Source of the DNA: Adineta ricciae
Taxonomy: Eukaryota > Rotifera > Eurotatoria > Adinetida > Adinetidae
DNA length: 64,000 bases
Assembly: GCA_905250025.1 (NCBI GenBank)
Contig: CAJNOJ010000033.1
Location: 496,001-560,000, forward strand
Direction: 5' to 3'
In this document: positions 38,601-50,716 of the stretch, piece after piece
Layout of the letters: the number at the start of each line of letters is the position of its first letter
Position numbering within the stretch: the stretch's first letter is position 1
Translations under genes and position numbers: made by a program
The notes under the pieces: model-generated
What the model saw: the letters and a program-made list of their open reading frames with translations, nothing else
Database searches by the model: none
What the model was told of the DNA's origin: nothing

Positions 38601-41600
38601 CAGCTGCTGCAGCTTCAGCAGCCGCTGCCGCTTCCATCTCTACATCTTTCGTAATGTCATTGCTATCTGACAAGCCACGCTAAAGATATAATCAAGATAA
38701 GCGATAGAGCTGTATGTTTTCCTTTCAATCTAGTTTCTCCTTTTACCTGCCATAATCGAGTGAGAAGCCAATAGGCTTGTTGTAGTAAGGTTTGGTGCTC
38801 CGGTTGATTTCTTCGAGTCATATAGGCAAGTAATATATGACATCGACAAAGGTATTCAAGACGGCGAACTTGAACAACGTCATTAATCGATAGATCAGGT
38901 TGGATACGATCTGGAGCTAAAAATCAAACACATTTCATTCATTTCTTTTTCCAAAGAATATTCAGTCTTTCGATTACGCGCAGGTTTAATTGAACCCATA
39001 TGTGGATTTTCAAATTCATCGTCATCGTCTCTTTTCTGCGTTGTTTCATTTCCTACACTCGAAGAATTAACTAAACCTTAACATATAGACAATCATTGCA
39101 ACTGTATGAACAAGACTAGCCAAATACTTACTATCCATATCTTGTCCATCGCTCGTACTTGCTTCGTCTTGTTTATATGCTTCCGGTGACGTTAATAACA
39201 AATCGATGACCCAATTGATCAGATCAATTACATTATCCATAAAATATTCATTACTGTACAACCAACTTGCTAATTCCAGTATGTAATCAATTTTCGTCCA
39301 GTAATTATCCAAACTCTACGTAAACAAATACATACGTATGGTTTCACAATCAAAGAAAACTTTGATTACTTGTAATGTCGAAATCGCTTGTTGATATGCG
39401 TTTATAACATGATCTCGTTTTCTCGCCATTAGTGCCACTTGCCGCCACATTTTGGCTAATGCTAATTCGCCTTGTTCACGGAATTTGATCATATCCGTAC
39501 TAATGGATAATCCTAGTTTGGATTTAATCAATACTCGATATTTATACAGAAGCAATCGATGCTGTGTGCGCGGTAAGACTTGTAAAGCACTATCGATGGC
39601 GTCCAACGCTGAATGCCACGCATGTCTATCCATATAGATTTGAACGACAATACCATAGAGTGCTGAGCGAATTTGAGCTTCTTCTTGTGGAGCAAGCGAT
39701 GCGTTTTGTAATGATGGGTCATCGTTTGAACTGGTCTTTTTACTTCGTTGGGTTAATGGTTGCTTTTTTGGACGAAATCGATGTGCTGGATTAGTAAATT
39801 CTTCTTTCTAAAACAATATCATAAGTTAATCATCATTCCTTGATTATTCCTACCGCTGCACGATCATTTTGCATTGATACAATTGATTTTGGTGCTACTG
39901 AATTGATATGATGGATCAGTTCATTGATTGGATCTAATAGAAGTGATCGTTCCAACTTTCGTTTAATCGAAAGACGACAATTGTTCCAAAAATGACGTGC
40001 TAAATGCATAGTTAAATCATATAAATCGGCTTTGGAGGAATAACTAAAAGACACATCTGTTGCTTGTTGAAATCATATTCCAAAGATTGAATTGTTTACC
40101 TTGCGGCTTCAACAAAAATAGCAAGTACTTCTTTTCGTTCTTGTTTCTGTCCAGTTTGTTGCCTAACTAAACATTCAGCATAAGCACCACATGCTCGACT
40201 GACGTATTCATTTGCTAATGATAATTGAAATCTTAACAATCAGACAGAACGTTTCGGACTTAATTTTTATCGATTAAACAATATTACTTCTCCACTTTTT
40301 GTGTTTGAAAAACTGTAATGATCTCCAGTGCTTTGTCTCGACAGAACAGTGCAATTTCAGAATCATTTGCTCGATTCGCGACTATACCAAGACGGCACCA
40401 TAATTGCAATTCAATCAACGGATCACTCCATCCGCATTGATCAACAAATGTAACAGTCTAGATAAAGGTATAATTGTTTAATCTTTCTTATTCGAAATGC
40501 CATCATGGTTGATTTGTCTTATACATATGTCTGTCGCGAAATACACACCCTTTCTACTTGACTTTATCAGCATGATCTGTATGTGATCCACACAATTGGG
40601 TCGTATACAGGTAGCTCTAGTTATATAAATGCTCGGGGTACATTTCGATATGTGTGTTTGGATCAATAAAGCTAAGATCTAACAACTAGGTGTGTCTTTG
40701 CAGATGTCTAATCATATTTTCTTTTCAAATAGCGACTGTTTTATAATCAAAATGAACTTCATAGCTATGCCCATGTAAAAAAAATACCCCAAAACATCGG
40801 ATGAAAATCGATTTTTTGAAAAAAATCCATAAAATCTGATTAAATTCCGCAATTCTGATTAAATACACGAGAAAAACAGATTACCACCGATTAATAATCT
40901 GACAATCCATTAAAATTGATTAAAGGCAACAAGAAAACTGATTTACACAGATTCCAATTATCCCAACTGATTTCCATCGACTTTTTAGCCGGTAAAAATC
41001 GATTGTAACCGATTTTTCCGACGATTGAGCGATGGGCATCTATGAGTGCAGTCAAACCTGATTTTCATCGATTTGTAGCCGGTAAAAATCGATTTTAACC
41101 GATTTTCCGATTGGTAATCAATTTTAATCAATTTACTAAATAAAGAAAATAATTTTCTTTGATTAAATTATGCAATAGTAGTTTTAATTGATTATTACCT
41201 AGAAAATCGATTGAAATCCTTTAAGTTATTTGAAATCATAAAAAATAATTATAGTCGCCAGAAATCGTAATCGATTTTAATCACAAAAAGAAAAAAACGC
41301 CTTTTTCTCGAATATTCAACTTTCAGAAAGTCTTCTAAACCTTTTTTTCGGAATCCTCGCATCGACAAATAGTGACTCAACAGTGGAGTAGCCGGTGATA
41401 CCCTTGAGATAGTGACAGTCACGATATAGTTTGATACTCACTCATTTAGGAAAAAAAACGATTAAAATTGATTTTTTTATTACAAATTAATTGAAGTCAT
41501 ATAATGAAAAGCAGACCGGTTAAAAACGATTCTCTCAAAAATAACCGATTTTAACTGATTTTTTTTGGATTCAAAATCTGATGAAAATCAGATGAAAATC

Positions 41601-44600
41601 GTGTCATTTAAATCGATTTTTCATCATAAAAAAATCGATTAAAATCAGGTTTACTCGTGTATTTTTTTACATGGGTGGGAATCAGTAATATGATCAGCGT
41701 CAATTTAAGTACCAAGTTAGCTATGAAACACACTAGTCATTCAAATAATTAGTCCTTCTAATGAGCTCATAGATTCAATACTATTTCTCAAATCATTCTA
41801 TTGTCTACTCTTGAACCTGTCTGGAATTTTTCTCTGTTTTTGTCGTCATATATACTGTAACTAGTAATCGATAGATTTGATATGAAATAATCAACGTGAC
41901 CAAGACATATAATCACGAATCATTACCTGTTTTAGGTTCATTCCTTCACTAGTGCTATTATAACCACTTTCCAGACGTGAGAGTACATCGACAGCCAATA
42001 CAGCGCGTGATAATGTATTTAGACTCGATTTGGTTTCCTTTTCAAACAAAAAATGAGTTGCTTTCAATAATTATTGAATATCTGACTAGCTTACATCTTC
42101 TTCGCCGAGAATCGTTGTTATAGCTGATCGAACTGACTGTTGAAGTAATTGCTTAACAGTGACCCAGAGTTGTAAAAGTGTTTGCCGATCTCGAATTGAA
42201 ATTGAAAGAGGTTTAGCTACTTCTTCATTCGTTTGATTGATCGCATATTCGCATACCTTAAATAAAAATCAATTAATCAAATTGTTTGAACTGAAAAATG
42301 CGAAGCGACTTACATCAAGAGCTGCTCGATAATCTTCGTTTTTTATGACTGCTGGCGGTAGTGGAACAGCTCCAGCAATTGTTGTTGATGCTTGCTGATC
42401 AGTTTTGTTTTGTTTTTTCGTGCCTGGTGCAATTGGTTGGGGAATTATCGTAGTATCTGTATTTGCTGGCGGGCGAGTTTCTTGAGTTGACGATGGTAAA
42501 GGAGTAATATATGCATTAGCAAGCGATACACACAGATTGACCAGCAGAATGATTTCTCTACGATAGAAGTCAAATATGTACTACTGGCAAAAGTGAGATG
42601 TATTTTAATTAAACTAACCGCTCGAAGCCAACAGTTCGTAGTCCATTAATAATAGTTGTTAATGGTTCTAGAATAAAACGTAAGCGATTACTGTAGAACA
42701 AGTGCCGAGTATAATTCCATATATATTCGCCCGCTCGACAGATCACCCATGACTCATTCAGTAGTTGACCGAGACTAGCGCCTGCCGCAAAATGAGCACA
42801 AGCACGAATGGATAACTGCTGTAACCACAGACTAAAATGATGAACAGATATAAGATGCATACATCTATTTCGAACTGTATGAGATCGTAGGTCTCATTAT
42901 CAACAAAGATAACAATTACCAATAATGCTTCCAATCATTATCTGATTCTTGTTGAGCTTGAACTCGTTGTGCAGCTGGTACTGTTGGCATCGGTGGTCGC
43001 ACAGGCGTGTCGAATAATTCAATGCGGCGTTCTCGTATGAATTCAATCTCAGCCTATTTATTATAAGAAGTGAAAGATATTCGAAATACAAATTTTTAAG
43101 TCTTTATACTTCTCCGGCTATGAAATGAATCTCTGCTAGCAGACGAATAAGGTCGCGTTGGAAAACATTGGGTTTAGGCGAGTCGTCCGATACGTTCAGC
43201 AGTGATCGACGTTTTTCATTGTCATACAATAGACAAAATCGAGCTGCTGTTCGACATACATCCCAAATTTCTTGTCGACGAGCCATCATTGTCAAATCAG
43301 CCCATAGTTTCAATCTTTATGGATGCTTGTATGAAACTCAAAGATAGAGAAGTAGTCATACCTTTTATCCTGATCGGTTTCCGCCATGATACGTTCATAG
43401 TGAGTAATGTTTTGTATACATTTTTCATAATGATCAGCAAAGCCTTTCAACTGTGCTGTTGGGTTCGCACGCATTTTTCCAATCGCTGAAACAGAAACCG
43501 GTTTCTTTCAAAGTATAGTTTCTGCTTTTTCTACTATTTACCATTTGGATTTTCTGAATCAAGCACGACTTGAAATGCATCCTGTGCTAATAGTAAACAT
43601 GCCTCAATAAGGAGAGCACGTTGTTTATTTTTATTTCCACTTGCGGTCTTGCCAGCTTGTTCAATAATCATACCGACTCGATCATCAACATTTTCAGGAA
43701 TTTTGTATAATTCACCACGTAACTGCAGTCTTTCTAAGGCTAAATTAACACGAGCAGAATATACACCTGTATCATCTAGTTGTTTGGCCTATTGAGAGAG
43801 ATTTAAACAGCGTTTCTTTTAAAGGTAAATATCGATTTGTGTTTATTACTTTGAGTAAATTAGTTCTTGCGGAATCCAGTTGTTCAATATCTTCTTCAAT
43901 TTTGGCCAATTCAAAATGAGCTTGACTTCGTAGTAACCAGTTAAGACTAAATAAATATACAAACGGACTTTTCGAGAACAATACATTGTGACTATTCCCC
44001 AAACCTCTGTATACGTTCCATAGTATTAACAAGTGTTGTTAACGGCCTTCGAATTCTTCCACGAAGATTACTTTGTAATAATGGCAAACATGAATTCCAA
44101 AGAATAACACAACCAGTTTGAACTAAATCAAATTGGCCAGTGCGTATCAACGATTCGATTGTTTCTTCGGTTAAGTCGATAGCACGAATACGAATCTAAG
44201 AAAGCAAGTTTATATGCATAGATAACAATCTTGTCGAGAAAACTTCCTTACGTCAACGAGTCTTTTGCTGTACAGTTCTTCGCTTTCTCCTAAACTTTTC
44301 ACCGTATATTCTGCTTCTAACAATCGTACTTCCAACAGATATTCTGCTTCCTTGAGAAAGAAAAACAGTGAAAAATATTCGAGTTTTGTTTGCTGTGCAA
44401 TCAATTACTTTCAAACGAATATTAGCGAGTTCATCAAGAATAACTTTGGTCAGATCAGTATAACGAAGTAATAGCGAGATTCGACCTGCTTCGACCAACA
44501 ACCGATGTCTAGAAAAGAAAAGAATCGGATTTGGGATGATTTGGACTGGACGAGTTACTTTTCATATGAAGTTAGGGATTTCTTTCCCAGTGCATTGTCG

Positions 44601-45871
44601 TTATCACGCGGAGTGGTAATTTTAGTTGGTTTACCAGTGGTTCGTATTTGGGATGCAATAATTTCATCGTAGATTTGTTTAAGGTTCGCGTTTGTTTCAT
44701 TCGTAGCGTTGTTTTGTAAAATCTCTCTGCAAGACAATAATAGTAAGTTTGGTCAAAAGAGAAATCAGTGTTTACCGATGAAGTGATGCTAATTCAATCA
44801 GTAATCGTTTGAATAGCACTGATGAATCAGTATTCGATGCATAGGAGAGGAGATCTTCTTTATCGAGAACATCATGAACGGTCTAAAATAGGACAGATAT
44901 TCATTTGAAATCATGTCGGACGAGGAGATCTTACAAGAAATTGAAGAACATTTGGAAGAAGTGTAAGTTGATAGTTTTGACATAATTGTACAAGTTCGTT
45001 ACTGACATCTCGTGCATTGACCATGTCATTTGCGTCCATGTAACATCGAACGAGTTCACTTAAATGAATAACAAGGCTCTTTTCGATAGGGAAACGAGTC
45101 TTTCTTCAAACGTACAAGAGAAGTTGAGCTTGCCAAGCGAAATCCTGTTCATCTTCAAGATTTTTCAATGCATCGATGACTTGTTGAAAACTTTCACAGA
45201 GATATTTTCGATAGCCATCACGAAAGAACGGTCGAATGTAATTGAAATATATTACGGATGCATTATAGACTAAAAATTGATATCTAAACAATACACAACA
45301 GGTTTTGTTTTGATTTAGAATAAACATGCATACGTACCGAGGAGATGCCGAAGCAAAACTAAGGCATTTTTGCAAGAATGGAATAGCATTATTCAAAGAT
45401 GCCTGAAAAGATTACATTAGATTCATTCCTGACAATCACTTTCGAAAGCATTTACATAGTCAAGTGCTGCTTTTGGCATGTATAATCGAAATTGGCACAG
45501 ATAAGCGCGTCCAACAAATTGACTTTTGACTGGGCTTGTTGAAAAAAACATCTGAAGACATTCATCAGCGATGGAATTCGCATTTAACTAGAATACAACC
45601 AATCACTTCTGTTTCTCTAAAAAATCAGTCTAGATCTCACATCAAGTGCACTTTCTGCTAATAAAACGTAAATGTCTTGGCCAACTGTATCCTTGCCTTG
45701 AACGAGATTGATTTGAAAGTTTTGCTTAAGCTTCTGAAAAGCATCCGTTAGAATTTTGACGTCTAAAAATCGAGAATGGATCGATCAGAAAATAGACTGA
45801 ATAATCAAATGTGACTACGGACCACTTTGTTCGGTACCAGACACAACGAGGCGACGAATTTGTGCATCCAT
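32697..45871 (-). CDS. CFAP46: Cilia- and flagella-associated protein 46 (TPR-rich, C1d central-pair protein)
   Basis: Very large axonemal protein; in Chlamydomonas and mammals CFAP46 belongs to the C1d projection of the central pair and is needed for normal ciliary beating. More than 30 short exons run from the start at 45871 (MDAQIRRLVVSGTEQS) to the stop at 32697. Recognisable blocks in order are SPRYQFLVYNASVIYFNYIR (near 45290-45350), IWDVCRTAARFCLLYDNEKR (near 43210-43280), LPRTQHRLLLYKYRVLIK (near 39530-39575), SDIGQF-type helices, and near the C-terminus LLLLIDPRLAHLPLESLDIF and ISRDFSIQSVYNRLN (34200-34350). Low-complexity inserts occur at 38490-38660 (Ala- and Lys/Pro-rich) and in the last exon (32697-33055, Ser/Lys-rich, ending FGLPNLTFTP). 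The intron 40458-41926 is 1.47 kb and holds a repeat element. Confidence 0.92.
40770..41675. mobile_element. Inverted-repeat AT-rich element inside a CFAP46 intron
   Basis: The left end reads CCCATGTAAAAAAAATAC, and the right end reads GTATTTTTTTACATGGG, its near-exact reverse complement. The roughly 900 bp between are built from many diverged copies of a GATTTTAATCGATTTT-like unit in both orientations, with no open frame. A further ATGGGCAT near 41030-41045 mirrors the left flank and may mark a nested or truncated copy. No target-site duplication is obvious. It could be a non-autonomous DNA element with satellite-like internal repeats. Confidence 0.65.
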
Positions 45872-46857
45872 GAATGAATCAATCAGATGAAGAAATTGAA
45901 TTCTTTTTGTTTGCAAAATCAAACTTCATTGAACAATACTCGATTGGTCGTAACAATCGACATTTAACGAAACATCACTTTGGAGAGTCCTCTCAATCTC
46001 GGTACGAATTTATTGATCAGCGACATCTCTCAATAATCTTTCTTATAACATTATTTGATGGTCTTTCAGTAAAACGACATAGCCATAAATGATAAGTGTT
46101 TTATTATATGAAGTATGAATACATTCCGGTAGATACTTGTATTTGTCTTTTTTTCTCAGTACGAATTTATAGATACTTTACATTTATAATCGGCATTTTG
46201 TTTCAAAAACGAAATATCTTGTCATAGTTTCTCGTACATGAGTTACTCGTTTTCACCTGGACATATTGATCAGAAAACGACGCCGTGTCATATAATGCAT
46301 AGAATCGATATTTCCAAGTAATTTATTTGGTATTTACAACATACATATATCACACAATTTCAGCTGATTCAAAGAGTACATAGTTTATATATTGATAGAA
46401 AATATGACCTGAGATTGTACTGCAATGTTTGATGAACTCAATGTTACATAGGCGATGTACTAACACTAAAGTTGTCAAAGTTTTATCTTCGCTTCTCTTA
46501 TGTAGTACGATCCGTAAAAGCTAACAATTGTAAAGCTGTAAAAAATGACATATAATATCATATGCTTATCGATATTTTCTGTCATTGATTCATAGTGATG
46601 ATAAAGGAAATCAGCAAACAAAGACATTCAACAAGTTGATGAATATCTATTAGAGTAATAAATCCAGTTAACTTTATAGAGGTACGAGTATCAATGACTC
46701 AGTAGGCATATTTATTTTTCAACTGGTATGCTATATTAAGTGATGTAAACTTTGAATGCAATGAAACTATTTCGGCTATTTATTATGCATGTGAAAAAGA
46801 AACTACTCAATATGACTTCTCATTTCTATTTCTTCATCTATTTAGATCACTATATCA
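45872..46857. promoter_or_regulatory. Divergent region between CFAP46 and antiporter A
   Basis: About 985 nt between opposite-strand start codons, AT-rich, with no coding signal. A TTTAG acceptor-like site at 46841-46845 precedes the antiporter ATG by 12 nt, so its 5' UTR may be spliced. Promoter content is inferred. Confidence 0.4.
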
Positions 46858-48750
46858 ATGGTTGAACTATTTGAGGATCCTCGTAAAAATCCGGTGGCAA
46901 CTTTTCTTATGCAAGTGTTCATTACACTAGTTGTGTGCAAGATTCTTGCTAAACTACTTTCCTACATCCGGCAACCGCAAGTTATTGGACAAATTATCGC
47001 TGGTATCATCTTTGGTCCATCGATTCTTGGTAAGCAACAAGATATAAAACAAACGTCTAGTATCTTCCATTTGTTTGCCAGGTAATATTCCTGCCTGGAC
47101 AAATGCAATGTGGCCAGAATCGAGTCTTGCCTCGTTCAAACTTATCGCTAGCTTGGGCTTGATCTTTTTCATGTTTTTTCTGGGAATTGAACTTGATCTC
47201 GATCAAATCAAACGAAGTTGGAAAGTTACAGTACCTGTCGCTGCTACTAGCATAATAATTCCAGGTAGGTCCTGTTTCTAGAGATAGCATTCATTGTCTA
47301 CATTCAACTTTAGTGGGCATTGGCTGTGCCGTATCTATATGGTTGTATGAAGATAATGAAGGCTTGAGAACAAGCAAAGTAGCTTTTATTCTTTTTATTG
47401 GTAATGACACCTCAAACTCCTATCAATTCCAATAAAGCGCATCTACTCCTTCTTCTTCTTCTTCTTCTTCTTCTTCCTAGGCTCTGGATTCGGTTTCTCT
47501 GCCTTTCCTGTTCTCGCGACACTACTCAATGCCATGGACCTTCTCAACAAACCCATCGGCATTCAGACTATCTCACTCGCTGCCGTCGAAGATATTGTCG
47601 TCTGGGTTATTTTGGCGATTGCCAGTGCTTTCTCGTCAGGCGGTTCAGCACTGCAAGGTCTCTACACACTACTGTTGACACTCGCTTTTATCGCCATCAT
47701 GATCTTGATCATTCGACCAGCACTCAAATGGATCCATGGGTATTACCTGAGAAGAGAAAACGATACGAATGTATATTTAGTTGTCGGCTGTTTCTTGTTG
47801 TTACTGGTCGCATCGTTCACGACAGAAGTGATGGGTAAGCTGTGAAGAAGTAGAACATATTGTGGTGTATGTTTATGTTTGTCGTTCAGGTATTCATGCA
47901 TTCTTCGGTGCATTTGTGAGTGGATTGTGTATTCCACGCAAGGGTGAACTGTCTGATTTTCTAGCAATACGTATTGAGTTGATAGTTGTAGAGTTTTTTC
48001 TACCGTAAGTATTCAATCATGTCCTGATGGTGTACATACGTTGTGAGATATGTTATTTGTAGCCTGTATTTTGCCAATAGCGGCCTTCAAACTCAATTAA
48101 ATCTGCTCAATACGGGGGACGTGTGGTGGGTACTTGCCGTGCTCATTTTGATGGCTTCGACAGCAAAGATCGTTCCCGTCACACTAATGTCGAAGCTCTG
48201 TTCGAAAAAGCCGTGGTTCTATTGTTTATCGATCGGAGTGCTGATGAATACTCGTGGTATCGTGCAGTTAGTTGTACTCAACATTGGTGTTGAACTTGGA
48301 GTAATATCTCCGAAGATCTTTGCCATCTTTGTACTCATGGCAACCATTTTAACACTTTTTACGTCACCGCTATTATCATTATTATATCGAAAGGATTATG
48401 ATATCCGAAAGCTGTCCTTGCCGAATATCGCGACAGACTTACGAATTGTTCGCGAAGAAGAAAAAGATCTCAGCGAGTCAAATGAGGATTCTGATCGAAC
48501 GGAAACAGTTTCAAGCATTGACATTGATGTCAGCTCAGTTAAACGTCCTCCGATAAGATTACTACGAAAATCCTCCATAGGTGCACACTCACACCCACAC
48601 GTGCATTCGACAGTTGTGACGTTCGATGATCATGTCAACTACGCAGATGTCGATTTACACTGGAATGAACAGGATTCTAGCGGCGACCATACAACCGTGC
48701 ATATAACAACAAGTACTCCTCGCCGATCGATTTGTATGACAAGATTCTGA
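46858..48750 (+). CDS. KHA1/CHX-type monovalent cation/proton antiporter (CPA2), copy A
   Basis: Membrane exchanger of K+ or Na+ against H+. Exons 46858-47029, 47082-47264, 47314-47400, 47481-47834, 47890-48004 and 48063-48750, all joined in frame. Conserved pieces are LLSYIRQPQVIGQIIAGIIF, FGPSILGNIPAWT, LGLIFFMFFLGIELDLDQIK, GFGFSAFPVLATLL, AAVEDIVVWVILA (acidic ED in the ion-binding helix), GAFVSGLCIPRKGEL and NTRGIVQLVVLNIGVELGVI. About a dozen hydrophobic helices fit the family. The wording is closest to fungal KHA1 and plant CHX proteins rather than animal SLC9 or SLC9B. The hydrophilic tail (about 130 residues) has a His patch (HSHPHVHS). The intron before the 354-nt exon has a CTT microsatellite. 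AATAAA is at 48795-48800. It is the tandem partner of copy B. Confidence 0.88.
47446..47477. repeat. CTT microsatellite in antiporter A intron
   Basis: About ten CTT units directly before the splice acceptor at 47480. The matching intron of copy B has only two or three units, so this is the main length difference inside an otherwise near-identical tract. Confidence 0.85.
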
Positions 48751-48794
48751 TTTTAATATACTGTATATTTTCTTCTTGATCTATCGAGATTCAA

Positions 48795-48800
48795 AATAAA
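48795..48800 (+). terminator. Polyadenylation signal of antiporter A
   Basis: AATAAA 45 nt after the stop codon. Confidence 0.6.
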
Positions 48801-49879
48801 AAATTATTGAAAATAATTGCTTTTGACATGTTGATCTAATGCACTAAACAGATAAGCGTTCACATGTGAAACATGTACAACTGCCGATTTGAAGTCGATT
48901 ATAGTTCATGTTACCGAATTGAAGAATTCAATTCAACATTCAAGTGCATCATTACTAGTTGAAGTATGACCGAAGTACAGTCGAATTTGGTAGAGCAAAG
49001 CTCAGAGTGGAGTGAAGTGATGCTAGAGTATCAGTAAATCTTTGCTGGTGTTTTGCAGATGTAGTGCGGTAACACATACTTGGATTGTTATTATTTTCGC
49101 CTATCTCAACAAATATTCACTTTCATCTTGAGTGATAATAATTATCGTAAATTAATTTACTAGCGTCAAATTGATCTTGTGATGTAACAAAGTCTTTCTG
49201 ACGTAAATCTGAAAATGACAAAACATTTCCCGATGGCGAATATTAGAAACAGATTCTCAAATATATGTTCGATTTTGAGGATTCTTTCTAATCGATGAAT
49301 ATTCGTTAGTCCACTAAAAGGAAATCTTGGATTATTCGATTTATCGAGGCAATTGTGACAGTTGGCGTTACGTTGAAAAACTCTAGTCCAACTACCTATT
49401 GACGACATATATGTACAACTTGAAACGTGAATTCAAGCTAAAAAAGCAGGGCATTGTATTGGTGTTCATTGGAGCATCAACTTCACTATATTCTTAAGCG
49501 AAAATTGCCAACAGCAATATTAGGTAAAAAGTATCTACTAAAATGTTCTCATCTGATTATGTTTGGTTTTCGATACTGAAAGAAAATTCATTTTAAGTAG
49601 ATAGTTAATCATCGAATAATTTTGGTGTTTATGTTAAGAGTTGAGGGGAGCAGGCGAATCTCGCCATTATGAAACTATCAAGTTGAAATCAAACCTGCTT
49701 TGTTATGTTGCTGAATTGAAACTGATTGAAAAGAAACCGATGTGACGGAGTTTAACTACATTTTTTCATGAAATTCAATCTTTTTAAAAGAAAACAAATC
49801 AAAATTTGTTTGTTTATTCAATTGAATTTCACAATTGAGACTTTGACGGCATATCGTCACTCTAAAGATGGTTACTCAG
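48801..49879. other. Spacer between antiporter A and the relic
   Basis: About 1.08 kb; no gene recognised. The part just after antiporter A resembles the sequence that follows the relic near 50058-50130, so the duplicated unit included 3' flank. Confidence 0.45.
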
Positions 49880-50047
49880 GCATCCATGCACTCTTTGGTG
49901 CATTTGTCACTGGATTATGTGTTGCATCAACCACGCAAATGTCGATTTAGGCTCAATCGAGAGGGAATCTAGCGACGATTGTACAGCTATGTGTATAATA
50001 ACAAGAGCTCCTTAGCGATCGATTTCCAGGACACAATTCTAATCCTG
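49880..50047 (+). pseudogene. Relic of a third antiporter copy
   Basis: A CAG acceptor-like site at 49877-49879 is followed by GIHALFGAFVTGLCV, matching the GIHAFFGAFVSGLCIPRK exon of the intact copies. At about 49935 the match jumps, after CCACGCAAATGTCGATTTA, to the tail end of the gene: the stretch up to 50047 aligns at DNA level with the last coding bases of copy A (GCAGATGTCGATTTACACTG through the stop), with in-frame stops. All exons between are missing. Downstream similarity to the 3' flank of copy A extends to about 50130. It is non-functional by inspection. Confidence 0.8.
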
Positions 50048-50130
50048 AAATGTTGTCTTTGACATTTTGAATCGATGTACTAATTAAGATCGGGTCATCA
50101 TGCCAGACATGTACACGCTGAAGTCGAATG

Positions 50131-50152
50131 GGCAGAGAGAGAGAGAGAGAGC
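50131..50152. repeat. GA microsatellite
   Basis: GA dinucleotide run of about nine units just after the antiporter relic. Confidence 0.8.
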
Positions 50153-50716
50153 AAACAGAAGAAACATAACCGGAAGACTCGCACACATAACTATATAGTC
50201 AAAATCAATTTTGAAGTTTCACACTACGAAGTAAAAATCAAGTACTATACCAGTTTTATTGTCGCTAAAAACTATGCATTCTCATACTGCGCAATTATCG
50301 TTTGATTTAATGTTTATAATTAATATTATTTTCACACAGTTCTCGATAATATCTATACTTATACTACCTATAGCACCTTGGGTGTACGACCAGTCCTACT
50401 TTCTATCTACCCAGTATTGAGCGTTTCTCGTAGAAAACAGACATTGGCCTCCAAGTTATATTATGAAGAAACATCTTGTTAAATAGTCAATTGATTTTTT
50501 TAAAAATATTCGTAATATCTGTTGTGTAATAAATATAGCATACTTTTCCTCGCCCAGAAAATAATTCTAAGAACATAAAAGGTGTACTGTCAATTGGTTG
50601 TTTATATCGGTAATATGCATAATTACTTCTTCATGCTCGAAGGGAAAAATTCACCACTATTTAAGCGAGGGTGAAGGTGTCCGTAATTTTATTCTGAGTG
50701 CTGAATCATTTTTGAC
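50153..50716. other. Region upstream of antiporter B
   Basis: About 560 nt of AT-rich sequence without a gene; likely the promoter of copy B by position. Confidence 0.4.

Noticed and set aside
47398..47838. 146-residue open frame overlapping the antiporter A exon, and its twin at 51301-51723
   Set aside because: Alternative frame of the real antiporter exon; it is rich in Arg, Cys and His and lacks membrane helices, while the other frame encodes conserved antiporter helices.
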